NCBI RefSeq assembly: GCF_003010935.1
Contig: NZ_PGGN01000002.1
Coordinates: 372,001-436,000 of the forward strand
Reading direction: 5' to 3'
DNA: 64,000 nt
Source of the DNA: Phyllobacterium endophyticum
Lineage (GTDB): Bacteria > Pseudomonadota > Alphaproteobacteria > Rhizobiales > Rhizobiaceae
Positions 24,905-35,200 of this stretch are shown here, one piece after another. The translations under genes were made by a program, and so were the position numbers. Numbering within the stretch: position 1 is the stretch's first letter; every line of letters starts with the position of its first letter. The notes beneath the pieces were generated by a model that ran no database searches, had not been told where the DNA came from, and saw only the letters and a list, made by a program, of their open reading frames with translations.

Positions 24905-26095
24905 TCAGCGCAGCGAACGGAACGCTGCCCAGAGGTCTTTTGACAATAGCATCGGCTGTTCCCAGGCGGCAAAGTGACCGCCTTTATCAACCTTGTTGTA
25001 GTGGATCAGATTGGGAAATGCCTTTTCTGCCCAACTGCGCGGCGTCTGATAGAGTTCGTTTGGAAATGCGGTCACAGCGACCGGAACTTTCACGCCCTTG
25101 GGGGTGAAGAACGGAAGCTTGTTCTCCCAATAGAGGCGTGCCGCCGATACGCCGGTATTGGTCAGCCAGAACAGGGTGCAGTTGTCGAGAACATCGTCAG
25201 GGGACATACCCTCAGGCTGGCCGTCGAACGAGCGCGCAATCATCGCCAAGCTCTCGTGATCATGGTCGATCAGAAAAGTGGCCAGACCAATGGGCGAGTC
25301 CGCAAACGCGACCCCTGTTTGTGGGCGTGTTCCCATCCAAAATGCGTAATAAACCTTCTTGTAGAAGGAAACTAGCTGGTCATATGTGCTTTTTTCTTCA
25401 TCCGTGAGACCAGCCGGTGACGGTGCTCCACCGAAAGCTGGTCCATTGATATCTTCAGGTACTGCTCCAGGCATGTTGACGTGAATGCCGGCCAATTCCG
25501 GGGGACCTCGCACACCAATCATTTCGGTCACGAGTGCGCCCCAATCGCCACCCTGCGCCACATACTTCTTGTAGCCGAGCCGCTGCATCAAGGTTATCCA
25601 AGCATCGGCGATGCGCTCTGGCCCCCAACCAGTCGTGGTTGGTTTGCCGGAGAAGCCATAGCCGGGCATCGAGGGAATGACCACATGGAAGGCATCCTCG
25701 GCACGCCCGCCATGTGCGGTTGGATCAGTGAGTGGCCCGATGATCTTCAATTGCTCGATGATGGAACCCGGCCATCCATGCGTTACAATGATTGGCAGTG
25801 CATCTTCATGCTTCGAGCGGACATGGATAAAATGAATATCCAGGCCGTCAATCTCCGTGAGGTAGTTTGGCACTGCATTAAGCCGAGCTTCGACCTTACG
25901 CCAGTCATACTTGTCACGCCAATGCTCCAGAACTTGCCGGACAGTCTTGAGAGGAACGCCTTGGGAAAAATCGTCAACAGGTTCCTCCTCTGGTAGTCGA
26001 GCGTGGGACAAGCGCCGTTTTAAGTCCGCGAGGGCCTCGTCGGAGAAATTGATTTCAAACGGTCGAAGAGCGTCTATTACTGCTTGGTCTGCCAT
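24905..26095 (-). CDS. Epoxide hydrolase (EHN N-terminal domain, alpha/beta hydrolase)
   Basis: This 396-residue protein has the microsomal-type epoxide hydrolase layout. Residues 10-115 form the EHN domain ([20 protein letters not shown]), followed by the hydrolase core with [10 protein letters not shown] (oxyanion HGWP), the nucleophile Asp in GGDWGALV, and a late His in [12 protein letters not shown]. The enzyme opens epoxides by water addition. GGGAG precedes the ATG by eight bases. With msrB downstream, the pair suggests defence against oxidised compounds. Confidence 0.93.
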   Translation of the reverse strand: MADQAVIDALRPFEINFSDEALADLKRRLSHARLPEEEPVDDFSQGVPLKTVRQVLEHWRDKYDWRKVEARLNAVPNYLTEIDGLDIHFIHVRSKHEDALPIIVTHGWPGSIIEQLKIIGPLTDPTAHGGRAEDAFHVVIPSMPGYGFSGKPTTTGWGPERIADAWITLMQRLGYKKYVAQGGDWGALVTEMIGVRGPPELAGIHVNMPGAVPEDINGPAFGGAPSPAGLTDEEKSTYDQLVSFYKKVYYAFWMGTRPQTGVAFADSPIGLATFLIDHDHESLAMIARSFDGQPEGMSPDDVLDNCTLFWLTNTGVSAARLYWENKLPFFTPKGVKVPVAVTAFPNELYQTPRSWAEKAFPNLIHYNKVDKGGHFAAWEQPMLLSKDLWAAFRSLR

Positions 26096-26271
26096 TGCAA
26101 TGCTCCCGTTGGTTAAGCCAAAAGCAGAGAGACATATTCCTCAGTATAGCAACCGCAGCATCTCGTGTGCTCGGTGGATTTGGCTGTGAAGGTGAGCGCC
26201 GTGATGCTGGTAACAGGGCCGGAGCGACGCGGGCGGCAACCTGCTCTCGAAACTTGGAAAGGGCAAGCTTG

Positions 26272-26610
26272 TTACGGTAACATCCGCACTTGTAGGCCGA
26301 CATCCCTGCCTACAAGCATGCGCACGTTCTTTGATCGCCATGTACCCTTCTTCCGCTCTGCCGGAGTGATCCACTCACCATCGAAGGCCTTCAGGAAGCA
26401 CTCAGCACCCTCCTGCCTTGAGAAGCGATAGATGATGAAACCCTCACCATCTACAGACAGACTCCTGTGCAGTCTCCAAGATCCCAGCTTTTCAGCAAGG
26501 AACATCACGTTCTCAAATCGCCAGGATACCTCGCAGGCAAGCACTGCGATCTGAAAGGGGTACTCCCGGTCAATCAATCCCTCAGGTGGTTCGCCTCGGC
26601 TTCTGCTCAT
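26272..26610 (-). CDS. Hypothetical protein under a candidate stress promoter
   Basis: A 112-residue soluble protein with a basic start (SRSRGEPPEGLIDREYPFQI) and an alternating alpha/beta body (WRLHRSLSVDGEGFIIYRF). The layout recalls a rhizobial hypothetical family with an early YPxQVA-like motif. No enzyme motif is seen. A GGAAC-N17-GTT site ends 33 bp upstream, so it is probably part of the general stress regulon. The ATG at 26610 has no strong ribosome site. Confidence 0.55.
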   Translation of the reverse strand: MSRSRGEPPEGLIDREYPFQIAVLACEVSWRFENVMFLAEKLGSWRLHRSLSVDGEGFIIYRFSRQEGAECFLKAFDGEWITPAERKKGTWRSKNVRMLVGRDVGLQVRMLP

Positions 26611-26642
26611 GCGTGATTTTGCTCACATTGGGTAACTTAAGG

Positions 26643-26667
26643 AACTTGGATGTTCCATATTTGTTCC
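26643..26667 (-). promoter_or_regulatory. Candidate EcfG-type promoter for the gene starting at 26610
   Basis: GGAAC, 17 bases, GTT on the minus strand, ending 33 bp before the start codon. Spacing and position match the site at 12750. Confidence 0.55.
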
Positions 26668-26752
26668 GGGTCGAGCATGGAGTCAATGATGGCTTATTTG
26701 ACTGAACTGAGCAGACGGGAACAGCATCAGAAACTTCTCGCAAACCTGAATA

Positions 26753-27055
26753 TTATTGGCGTACCAAAGGCAGGACCAGTTCGCAGTTGCCATCCGATCG
26801 CGCTCGCCATTCCCCGATCTCTATCGACTTGCCGTTATCGTCTTCCAATTCAATAAATCTAGCACCCTTGGGCGAGGGGAGGCTATCAAAGACGAGATGA
26901 TATGACGAACCAGGCGCATCGAGGATTGCACGAAACACAGTGTCTACCTCATCGAGATACGACATCCAGAGGGGCTTACCCTCAAACTTCGCCATTTCGA
27001 CATTGCCTGCTTTCCGGCACAACGCCCGTGCGGCACGCTCTCGTGCATCAACCAT
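26753..27055 (-). CDS. Hypothetical protein
   Basis: From the ATG at 27055 this encodes 100 residues. GGGGAGGA lies a few bases upstream and decides this start over the one at 27070. The N-terminal DARERAARALCRKAGN is a charged helix of a kind seen at the start of many small rhizobial proteins, followed by FEGKPLWMSYLDEVD and a beta-rich end. No domain recognised. It lies back to back with the YaaC-like gene. Confidence 0.5.
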   Translation of the reverse strand: MVDARERAARALCRKAGNVEMAKFEGKPLWMSYLDEVDTVFRAILDAPGSSYHLVFDSLPSPKGARFIELEDDNGKSIEIGEWRARSDGNCELVLPLVRQ

Positions 27056-27234
27056 GATCATCCTCCCCAAGATTACCCCCGCGTTTAGCGGTGGCTAGGT
27101 GTGGCCGAGCGTATTGTCCATTCCGGGCGAGGCCTCCACAGGAACCCCCAGTGGCCACCATTGATTGGAACATCGTATCAGTCATTATGGCCCTGGCAAA
27201 TCTGTCAGCAGCACGGGGATATTCGGGTGGGGTA

Positions 27235-28383
27235 ATGGCATATAAGACGACCATTGTGAATGAGAGTAATGCTTACGAGTATGTGTGGCGGCGACTGAGG
27301 CAATTCCACGATATCGAAACAACAGTTTCCCGCCTTTCGTCAGAGCGCTCGATCGGAAAAGACCAGCACAAAAACCTCCTTAAACAGATGGCGCAATTGT
27401 CATACTGTTTGACCCAGGCTTACGAGTTCGCTCAATCGGCAAAAACAAGCGGATCAACTACCAGAGCGCTGCAGGCCTATTATAGCGTGACGGCACTTGC
27501 CAATGCCGAGATATTATGGCGCGGTGATGGAAATGTCAGTCTTGACCGGCGAGATAAAAGATATCACCGTCACGGGTTTGATCTCCGTATCGGTAGCTCG
27601 GTAGAAGATTTTTTAGCTGTTCCGCAAGTTCACGAGGACGGCAAGATTGATGGGTTGTTCGGCCTTTGGCGTGACCATTCGAGACACGTCCCCCAGTATG
27701 CGGAAGAAACGATAATGTACCCAGGTGGCACAGCTAGCACTTCACGTCGAGTAATCTCATCCATCACGCCATTGTCCGACATTCCAATTAAAACTAACGG
27801 ATTCAGCATGATGGACTGCTTCAAGCATACGCCACTCATGTACCAACACCTTTATTCTATTGGCATAGTTCCCGAATTGGCGAGAGGGGTAATAACGTCC
27901 ACTGTTGATGCTGGCGATGAGCAGAATAGAACATCCAGCCGATTGACGACGATCATTCACCCTTGCAATGATCGAGTTCGCGAGGAGGTCCTTGAATTCT
28001 TCATGTATCACCCAAATGATTGGGAACAGTTGGAAATCAATTCACTGCCCGGAGGCGCGATTTTTTCCGTCAATCGTGAGTTTTCCGGTGATTTTAATCA
28101 TCGCAACGGGCATTCAAATTCTTCGCCCGAGTCTTTTTCTCTCCTTAAGAATGAGATGTATTTTGTTGGCGCGGGCGCCCTCCTCAATGAATACGGATAC
28201 TATTTTTTAGGGCTGTATATTATGGGTATGATCTCGCGCTATCATCCTCAAAAATGGATAAAGGAAATTCAGAGAAACTCGGCGATCACGCATTTGGTAG
28301 ATCAGTTCATAGATATTGCACTGCTTAGAACACCTCTGTTGATCTTGGGGCAAATGGAAGATGAAGTTCTCCTTTTTGACTAA
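27235..28383 (+). CDS. YaaC-like protein
   Basis: From the ATG at 27235 this encodes 382 residues. The protein shows the YaaC pattern: an early W-R-x-L-x-x-F segment, a helical region with QAYEFAQSAKT and QAYYSVTALANAEIL, HRHGFDLRI, and a late SRYHPQKWIKEI. YaaC proteins are of unknown function and are usually known from Firmicutes, though scattered in proteobacteria. Base use appears more AT-rich than neighbours, which suggests recent acquisition. The longer frame from 27091 lacks a ribosome site and overlaps the divergent gene's leader. Confidence 0.7.
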   Translation: MAYKTTIVNESNAYEYVWRRLRQFHDIETTVSRLSSERSIGKDQHKNLLKQMAQLSYCLTQAYEFAQSAKTSGSTTRALQAYYSVTALANAEILWRGDGNVSLDRRDKRYHRHGFDLRIGSSVEDFLAVPQVHEDGKIDGLFGLWRDHSRHVPQYAEETIMYPGGTASTSRRVISSITPLSDIPIKTNGFSMMDCFKHTPLMYQHLYSIGIVPELARGVITSTVDAGDEQNRTSSRLTTIIHPCNDRVREEVLEFFMYHPNDWEQLEINSLPGGAIFSVNREFSGDFNHRNGHSNSSPESFSLLKNEMYFVGAGALLNEYGYYFLGLYIMGMISRYHPQKWIKEIQRNSAITHLVDQFIDIALLRTPLLILGQMEDEVLLFD

Positions 28384-28616
28384 CGAGATATCCGATTTAG
28401 GTTTCAAATTTTGCAGCTTTTACCGCGGGTTATTACGCGCGGATATTTAAAACTTTTGTCGATTTAACACTATCGGCCTGTCACACCGGAAGTTTTAAGG
28501 CGAGATGGACAACAACCGTTTACGGTTACCCAACTGCCTGGGGCAGCACTGCGGCGCGTCACGGAACGACTTTGACCGGCAGACGTTGCGCCTAGGGCAC
28601 CAGTACGGAGAACGAC

Positions 28617-28991
28617 ATGAACACGCGCTTTTTCGCGCTGGGTCTCGTCGGCGGGCTGACGTGCCTGACGTGCCCTCTCGCGCTTGCCCAGGACGATGGT
28701 CAGACCGCTTTCAACAACAGCTGCCGTACTTGCCATACGGTGAAGGAAGGCGACAACCGGCAAGGTCCGAACCTCGCCGGCATCGTCGGCCGCAAGGCCG
28801 GCTCATTGCCGGACTACAACTACTCGTCGTCGATGAAGCAGTCCGGCATCACCTGGGACGAGGCAAATCTCGACCAGTTCATCGCCAATCCCGACCAGGT
28901 GGTAAAAGGCAACAGCATGAAACCCTATGGCGGCATTACCGATGCCGCGCAACGCAAGACGATCATCGAGTTCCTGAAGTCGGGCGACTAA
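28617..28991 (+). CDS. Small periplasmic cytochrome c
   Basis: A 124-residue protein with a signal peptide (LTCPLALAQ) and one class I cytochrome c domain. The haem motif is CRTCH at residues 36-40, and the axial Met is in GNSMKPYGG. PNLAGIVGRKAG is the usual second helix region. It resembles membrane-free cytochrome c2/c550 electron carriers. CGGAG lies about seven bases before the ATG. No oxidase gene is nearby, so its partner is not evident. Confidence 0.93.
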   Translation: MNTRFFALGLVGGLTCLTCPLALAQDDGQTAFNNSCRTCHTVKEGDNRQGPNLAGIVGRKAGSLPDYNYSSSMKQSGITWDEANLDQFIANPDQVVKGNSMKPYGGITDAAQRKTIIEFLKSGD

Positions 28992-29018
28992 TCTGTTCGG
29001 CATGAAAACGTTTGGCAC

Positions 29019-29210
29019 ACCACATTTCGTTCCACATTTCGCGCCACCTAGCATAGGAGAGAGGCGGGAAAATACGGCAAAAACAATAAACACGCTTTCC
29101 CTCAGAAGCCACCCGTCCGTACCATCACTGAAAGCTGGCTGGTTTGGGTTCCATTTTCCGCGCACTTTGGGCCACATAATGCGCCACATAATGCGCCACA
29201 AGAATGGTGC
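29019..29210. repeat. Short direct repeats downstream of the cytochrome gene
   Basis: Two small tandem arrays occur: CCACATTTCG twice near 29025-29041, and GCCACATAATGC twice followed by a partial copy (GCCACAAGAATG) at 29171-29206. They lie in a 480-bp stretch without a clear gene. Related GCCAC strings in both arrays suggest a shared origin. Their role is unknown; an old integration junction or protein-binding array are possibilities. Confidence 0.45.
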
Positions 29211-29474
29211 GTTAAACGGAAACCATCAATGATTTCAGTAGTGCGGTGAAAAGGATGGTGCCCTCTATCCGCACCACAAGTTTCCGGATTTTTTTGACCA
29301 AAGTAATCCTATGCCTTCGTCGCGGCGTATGCGCTACCCCTATCTTCGCCAGGCAATGAGGCGCGACAAATTGAAAACCTTGTTGTTCCACGCAGCGCGC
29401 CAGATACTTTCTTGACGTAAGTTCAGAAGGTGTCATACTTCGCATTCTAGGCATCTACTTGAGGGGGTACTGCC
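29211..29474. other. Gap without a recognised gene
   Basis: The minus strand has an 80-codon open frame here without a ribosome site or recognisable domain, and I do not call it. No terminator was found. Confidence 0.35.
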
Positions 29475-29624
29475 ATGGAACATGTATCAAACAAGATGGT
29501 GAATGCTCTTACGCAGATTAGTGAACGTGAGAGGCAATTCTCCTCATATCTCAGTCACCGCTGGTCTGCAGTCAAGGCCGCTTCCGTTGCCGTCTATTGT
29601 AGGATAGTCGACTCTTTATATTGA
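29475..29624 (+). CDS. Possible 49-residue small protein
   Basis: Begins ATG GAA after GAGGGGG seven bases upstream, a strong ribosome site. The product is a hydrophilic, probably helical peptide (EHVSNKMVNALTQISERERQ) with an amphipathic C-terminal half. It lies in front of the sulfotransferase gene in the same direction. No homology is recognised. Confidence 0.35.
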   Translation: MEHVSNKMVNALTQISERERQFSSYLSHRWSAVKAASVAVYCRIVDSLY

Positions 29625-29695
29625 TGCTGACATTCCGCTTGAAAGTTTATGGCCGGTACCAACCAAAACTGCGTAGCCCTGCAGGGTGGTGGTGA

Positions 29696-30328
29696 ATGTT
29701 CGTTTCAGTCGAGAAGAACTTCATCTTCGTCCATGTGGCCAAAACCGGCGGCCAAGCGTTAAAGCGGGCTTTGCGCCCTTATGCCGTTAAGAAGGCTTCC
29801 GGCCAATGGCGGCGGTTGCTCTCACATCTGCCGGTTGAAGAGGGTTTCGACGTTCAGTTTGGACCTCACGCTTCGATACGCTGGGCAAGGTTGAAATTGC
29901 CCCGCGCCTTCTTTGAAGGCGCCTTCAAATTTGGGCTCGTGCGCAACCCGTACGACCTCGCCGTTTCCCGATATGCGTTCGTCAGCGGCAACTGCAAGCA
30001 CCACCGACACAAAGACGCGCAGACGCAGAGCTTTGCCGATTTCCTTCATCAGGAGCGGCGTCGCGCCTTGTGGCGCCCGCGGGATCAAACCTCAATGTTG
30101 TGCGATTTCGGCGGAAAGCTGCTGGTCGACCGGGTCTACCGCTTCGAGCAGATGGAAGAGGCGTTCACCGACATCGTCACCCGGCTGGGCCTGCCTGAGA
30201 GCCCCGAGCTGACCCGCAAGAATGCCAGCCGGCGCGGTGCCTACCAGGATTATTACACCCCGGTCGAGCGCAAGCTGGTCGAGAAGATATGGGCCCGGGA
30301 TCTCGAAAAATTCGGTTACGAGTTCTAA
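29696..30328 (+). CDS. Sulfotransferase family 2 protein
   Basis: A 210-residue protein with the two PAPS-binding signatures of the family: FVHVAKTGGQALKRAL near the start (5'-phosphosulfate loop) and FGLVRNPYDLAVSRYAF (3'-phosphate loop). DRVYRFEQMEE and ASRRGAYQDYYTPVERKLVE are family-typical later motifs. Such enzymes transfer sulfate from PAPS to a sugar or lipid. It stands alone without glycan genes, so the acceptor is unknown. The start ATG at 29696 is the first possible one. Confidence 0.88.
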   Translation: MFVSVEKNFIFVHVAKTGGQALKRALRPYAVKKASGQWRRLLSHLPVEEGFDVQFGPHASIRWARLKLPRAFFEGAFKFGLVRNPYDLAVSRYAFVSGNCKHHRHKDAQTQSFADFLHQERRRALWRPRDQTSMLCDFGGKLLVDRVYRFEQMEEAFTDIVTRLGLPESPELTRKNASRRGAYQDYYTPVERKLVEKIWARDLEKFGYEF

Positions 30329-30445
30329 AAGCCTGCGCCAGGCGATAACAGGCGTCGAACTAAGCGCACATGCTGCTCTTTGTCATGTCACAGACGCCTC
30401 CCGCTGCCGCACATCGTCCATACCTTCGAGGACGCATTCGACAGC

Positions 30446-31675
30446 CTAGTGGCCACCCAATACCAAAGTCTGGACCGGCAGCATCAGCGCCTGCATTCGC
30501 AGGATCATCGCATGCACGATCGCGACCGCATCCACGACGTGCAGGAATAGCCAGCGTGAGGTGCTGATGTCGGGAGCAGCGAGAGCATCGTGGTTGTTGG
30601 TGTAGGCGTTCGCGATGCAGCTGCTGCCCGGCGGAATGCCTGCAAGTTGCCCAGGATAAAGCGCCTCCAGGAAGACCGTGAGAGTGCCGGGCCGCGCCAT
30701 CTGCTGCACATCGATCAACTGGTCCGTCGGTCGAAGCTGTCCGGCAGCGATCACATCCTGAACCTCGGTCACCACCATTGGAATGATCGCGAAGGGGTTC
30801 CCGATACATGTTGCTTCAGCAATCATGCCCTTCTTCATCACCTGTGCTTCGATTTGTCCGAAACCCGCAATGAGAGCTACACGTCCAGCTTCTTGCGGGA
30901 CCAGGATGCCTGCGGGCCGGATCATAGTGTTTACAATGTCACCGGGGCGAAGGGCGAACTGCTGAACGGTTCCCGCCACACCGGCCCGGACCACGGTCTT
31001 GTTCAACTCCACCTGAGCCTGCTTGAGGGCGGCTTCTGCACTCGCTTTCCGGGCAGGGAGGAGCGTGGACAGTTTCGTTTCTATGGTCCGCTTGTTGGCG
31101 ATCGCGGCGTCGAGCGCTCCCTTCCGGCCGTCAGCGGTGATTTGCAATCGCTCTACCTCTCGAACCGAGACGTCTGCCCTGCGCCGCAACAGTTCTTGCC
31201 TGGTTGCGAGTTCATCGAGAGCTTGCTGGTATGCACCTTGCGCCTGCTGAATGAGCCCATCCGCCCCCGCCAATTCCGTTTGCGCCACCGCGGTCTCGGC
31301 AATTGTCTCATCGATTTGGCGTTGTGCCGTTTCGTGCGCCGCCTCCTGTTGTGAACTATCGAGCCGGAAGAGCGGTGCACCCGCTTCGACCTTTGAATTG
31401 ATCCCGACGAATACTTCGGCAACGCGGCCGGTGGTTTCCGGGAGAATGGTTACGGTCCGGAAAACCGCGCTGACGTTTTTAGTCGAAGGATGGTAGTAGA
31501 AGATGAGCGTTATCAACGCTACGGTCAGTAGCAAGCACGCGGTGATACCCCAGCGCAGCTCATACCAAACCGTATACAGAGTAATCTCCCGGCCGATACG
31601 TCGCCCTTGTACATAACGCCGGTAAAGGTAGTCTGGAAAGACTGTTAGCAGCGAACAGAGAAGCAGCTCAAACAT
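30446..31675 (-). CDS. HlyD-family secretion/efflux adaptor protein
   Basis: This 409-residue protein has one N-terminal membrane helix (about residues 36-56, with LLTVALITLIFYYHP), a lipoyl-type half motif (GRVAEVFVGINSKVEAGAPLF), a long coiled coil at residues 115-210 and a second half motif (VVRAGVAGTVQQFALRPGD). It is a membrane fusion protein of the EmrA/YibH kind. The start codon lies three bases after the stop of the membrane protein gene at 31679, so the two form an operon and probably a complex. The exporter they serve is not evident. Confidence 0.88.
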   Translation of the reverse strand: MFELLLCSLLTVFPDYLYRRYVQGRRIGREITLYTVWYELRWGITACLLLTVALITLIFYYHPSTKNVSAVFRTVTILPETTGRVAEVFVGINSKVEAGAPLFRLDSSQQEAAHETAQRQIDETIAETAVAQTELAGADGLIQQAQGAYQQALDELATRQELLRRRADVSVREVERLQITADGRKGALDAAIANKRTIETKLSTLLPARKASAEAALKQAQVELNKTVVRAGVAGTVQQFALRPGDIVNTMIRPAGILVPQEAGRVALIAGFGQIEAQVMKKGMIAEATCIGNPFAIIPMVVTEVQDVIAAGQLRPTDQLIDVQQMARPGTLTVFLEALYPGQLAGIPPGSSCIANAYTNNHDALAAPDISTSRWLFLHVVDAVAIVHAMILRMQALMLPVQTLVLGGH

Positions 31676-31678
31676 AAC

Positions 31679-32101
31679 TCAGATACCCCCGCCTGCGATG
31701 TAAGTTTTCGGCTGCGGTTCGGGCGGCGAGACTACTGCCTCATCCTCACTGGTTCTGTCGCGCCCGGAAAGTTTCTCGAGCGACTGTGCAATTGAAGCCA
31801 TTGGCGAGGAGAAATCCGGGAAATCAATCAAAGCCAGCAACAGGCCGGCGATCCAGAAGATATGGTTGTGGGTGAAAAGGGAAATGAGCGCTAGGACGGC
31901 CACAATCTCCATTTGCACCTTTTTTCCCCGATGCGCCATTTGCTCCGGTAGGGCATGCAGTCGGAAATAGAAATTGCCCAGGACGAGTACCATCGCCAAC
32001 AAAACGATGACGACTGCGTTGAACAGCCAGTCGGTTTGGTTTGGGCCGGTGATAAAAACCGGCAAGTGTTCTATCGCTGCCGGATGGATTGAATCGGCCA
32101 T
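31679..32101 (-). CDS. Inner membrane protein paired with the HlyD-type adaptor
   Basis: A 140-residue protein with membrane segments at about residues 25-45 (LFNAVVIVLLAMVLVLGNFYF split) and 65-95 (IVAVLALISLFTHNHIFWIA), and a cytoplasmic Pro/Glu-rich tail. Small membrane proteins next to HlyD-type genes, such as E. coli YibI beside YibH, are a known arrangement and this protein resembles them in size and place. I infer that it anchors or assists the adaptor. No transport motif is seen. Confidence 0.7.
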   Translation of the reverse strand: MADSIHPAAIEHLPVFITGPNQTDWLFNAVVIVLLAMVLVLGNFYFRLHALPEQMAHRGKKVQMEIVAVLALISLFTHNHIFWIAGLLLALIDFPDFSSPMASIAQSLEKLSGRDRTSEDEAVVSPPEPQPKTYIAGGGI

Positions 32102-32294
32102 AGTTCATTTCCCCAGACGACTGATTTACCGCGCCAGCTACTCATCTGCCGGCAGTGTCCGGTTGAACATGCATGCTGACTTGTGTTCGATAAAGTACGT
32201 AACAGTAACTATGACGGCATGATCTCCGGGCGGAGCTACGGCCATCCGATAGTCGGGCTAAATGACGCGAGGCCCGTAAGCCTCGCGTCCTTCG

Positions 32295-35200
32295 TTATTG
32301 AGCAGGAACTTCCTCGACCGCCGGCTTGCGCTTGTATCCGAACGACCGCAACGCGACGTAGAATACCGGTGTCAGGAAAAGGCCGAAGAATGTGACCCCG
32401 AGCATGCCGGAGAAGACCGCAGTGCCGAGCGACTGACGCATTTCCGCACCGGGGCCTTCAGCGATCATCAATGGCACGACGCCGAAAATAAAGGCGAAGG
32501 CCGTCATCAATATCGGACGCAGGCGCAGACGGCTGGCCTCGATTGCCGCTTCAACTGGTGTCGCACCTTCCTCTTGATGCTGTCGCGCAAACTCCACGAT
32601 CAGAATCGCGTTCTTGGCCGCCAGACCAATCAACACCACAAGACCAATCTGAGTCAGAATGTTGTTGTCCATGCCGCGCAGGTGCACGCCGATGAGCGCG
32701 GCCAGCACCGCCAGGGGAACGATGAGAACAATTGCCAGCGGCAGAACCCAACTTTCATATTGCGCCGATAGGGCCAGGAAGACGAAGACCACCGATAGAG
32801 CGAAAATGAGGATCGCAGTGTTGCCGGTGCTTCGTTCCTGCAACGCAAGTTCGGTCCATTCGAAGGTCGTGCCAGACGGGAGCGTCTTGGCGGCAAGCTC
32901 CTCCATCTTGTCCAGGCCCGCCCCCGTCGAAACACCGGGGGCGGAGTTTCCCTGCAGGGGCACGGACACGTACATATTGTAGCGTTGCACAAGAGATGGA
33001 CCCGTCGTGTCCCTGATCTGAACGAGGGTACCCAGCGGGACGAGCGCGCCGGTAGCCGATCGCACCTTCAAGGCAAGAATGTCCGCCCGATCGACGCGGA
33101 ACTGCTGATCGGCCTGCGCCCGCACTTGATAAACACGGCCGAACGCATTGAAATCATTCACGTAGGATGTGCCGAGGTTTATCGACAGGGCCTCGAAGAT
33201 ATTGGGAATGGGTACGTTAAGCGCCCGTGCCTTGTCGCGGTCGATCTCGAGGAAATATTGCGGGCTCGACGCCGAGAAGGTGGTGTAGACGCCAGTAAGG
33301 CCCGGTGTCTGGTTGGCCTCGCCCATCATCTGCTGCGCCAATGCCAAAACCCGTCGCATATCGGAGCTGTCGCGATCGAGGATCTGCATCTTGAAGCCGC
33401 CAGCATTGCCTACGCCGCGAATGGAGGGTGGTGGCACGGCAATGATGAAGGCTTCCTGTATGCTTTGCAGGCTTCCATAGATCTGGCCAATGATGGACGT
33501 TGCCGACTGGCCATTCTTGATGCGTTCGTCGAATGAATCGAACGGTGCAAAGACAACGCCCGCATTTGACGCATTGGTAAATGTAGCGCCGCTGAATCCC
33601 GCGAAAGCTACCGAATTTCTGACGCCCGGAATTTCGCGTATGATCTTCGAGGCTCTTTGTATTACCGCATCGGTGCGGGCGAGGGAGGCTCCCTCCGGAA
33701 GTTGAACGACGACGATTGCATAGCCCTGGTCCATTTGCGGGATAAAGCCGCGCGGCACGATGGTCGACATGTACCACGTGGCGCCCAACAGTCCGACGAA
33801 CACGACCAATGATGCGATGAGGCCCACCGCCGATCCGACAAGGCGCCTGACGATCCAGGAGTATCCGGATGCCATCTTGTCGAACCCCGTGTTGAAGCCA
33901 TTGGCGAGACTTCGTCCGAAACGGGCCACCGGGTTGTTCGAGCGCGCGTGGTCGTGGGGTCGAAGCACAATGGCGGCCAGTGCCGGCGAAAGCGTCAATG
34001 AGTTGAGCGCCGAGATCGCGGTTGCCGCCGAGATCGTCACGGCAAACTGCAGATAGAACTGACCTGAAATGCCGGGAATAAAGGCAGTCGGCGCGAACAC
34101 CGCAATCAAGACCAGCGATATGGCTATGACGGCGGTGCCTACCTCGTCCATGGTGACATGCGCTGCCTGTTTCGGCGTCATTCCCGCGGCCAAGTTGCGC
34201 TCGACGTTTTCCACGACGACGATCGCGTCATCGACCACGATGCCGATGGCGAGAACCAGACCGAAGAGGGTCAACATGTTCAGCGAGAAGCCGAATGCCA
34301 GAAGCACGGCAAATGTGCCGATGAGTGAGACGGGAATGGCAACGATGGGGATGATCGCGGTTCGCCATGATTGCAGGAAGACCAGCACCACCAACGCCAC
34401 CAGAATGACGGCCTCGAAGATCGTGGTGTAAACGTCGTTGATCGACTCGGAGATGAATTCCGTCGGATCGTAGACGATGTCGTATTTCAATCCGGGCGGG
34501 AAATCCTTGGCGAGTTCCTGCATGGTGGATTTGATCGTCGCCGCTGCGGCGAGCGCATTGGTGCCGGGCCTGCTGAAAATACCGAGAGCGACGGCAGGAC
34601 TACCATCGAGATAGCTGTTCGTCACATAATCTCGCGCGCCAAGCTCTATACGCGCCACATCCTGCAATTGCACAAGGCGTCCGTCAGTGCCGGTCTTTAC
34701 AATCACATAGCGAAATTGCCTTGCATCGGCGAAACGGCCCTGCATGGTGACGGTGTACTGGAAGGCATTCGTGCCTGAGGTGGGCGGACCGCCGATTGCG
34801 CCGCCATTGACCTGGACGTTCTGGTCACGCAAAGCCTGAACGACATCGCCCGACGTCATGCCATAAGCGGCCAGCTTCTGCGGGTCGAGCCAGATACGCA
34901 TGGAATACTGGCGCTCGCCGAAAATCGTTATGTCGCCGACGCCGTCGAGCCGCAACAGCACGTCGCGAATACGAGTATTGGCATAGTTGGAAGCGTAGAG
35001 CTGATCGTATCGGTTATCCGGCGAAAGCACGTGGACGACCATCATCAGATCCGGCGAGCTCTTCGTCGTGGTTATGCCATTGCGCTGAACGTCTTCGGGC
35101 AATTGTGGTACAGCGATTGCCACCCGGTTCTGTACGAGAACCTGTGCCTTGTCGAGGTCGGTACCAAGCTTGAAAGTGATGGTCAGCGCCATCGAACCAT

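Noticed and set aside
28505-29005. Plus-strand 166-codon frame overlapping the cytochrome c gene.
   Set aside because: It is out of frame with CRTCH and the signal peptide and lacks a ribosome site.
29212-29454. Minus-strand 80-codon frame with a basic start.
   Set aside because: No ribosome site, no domain and no partner; the region also holds unexplained repeats.
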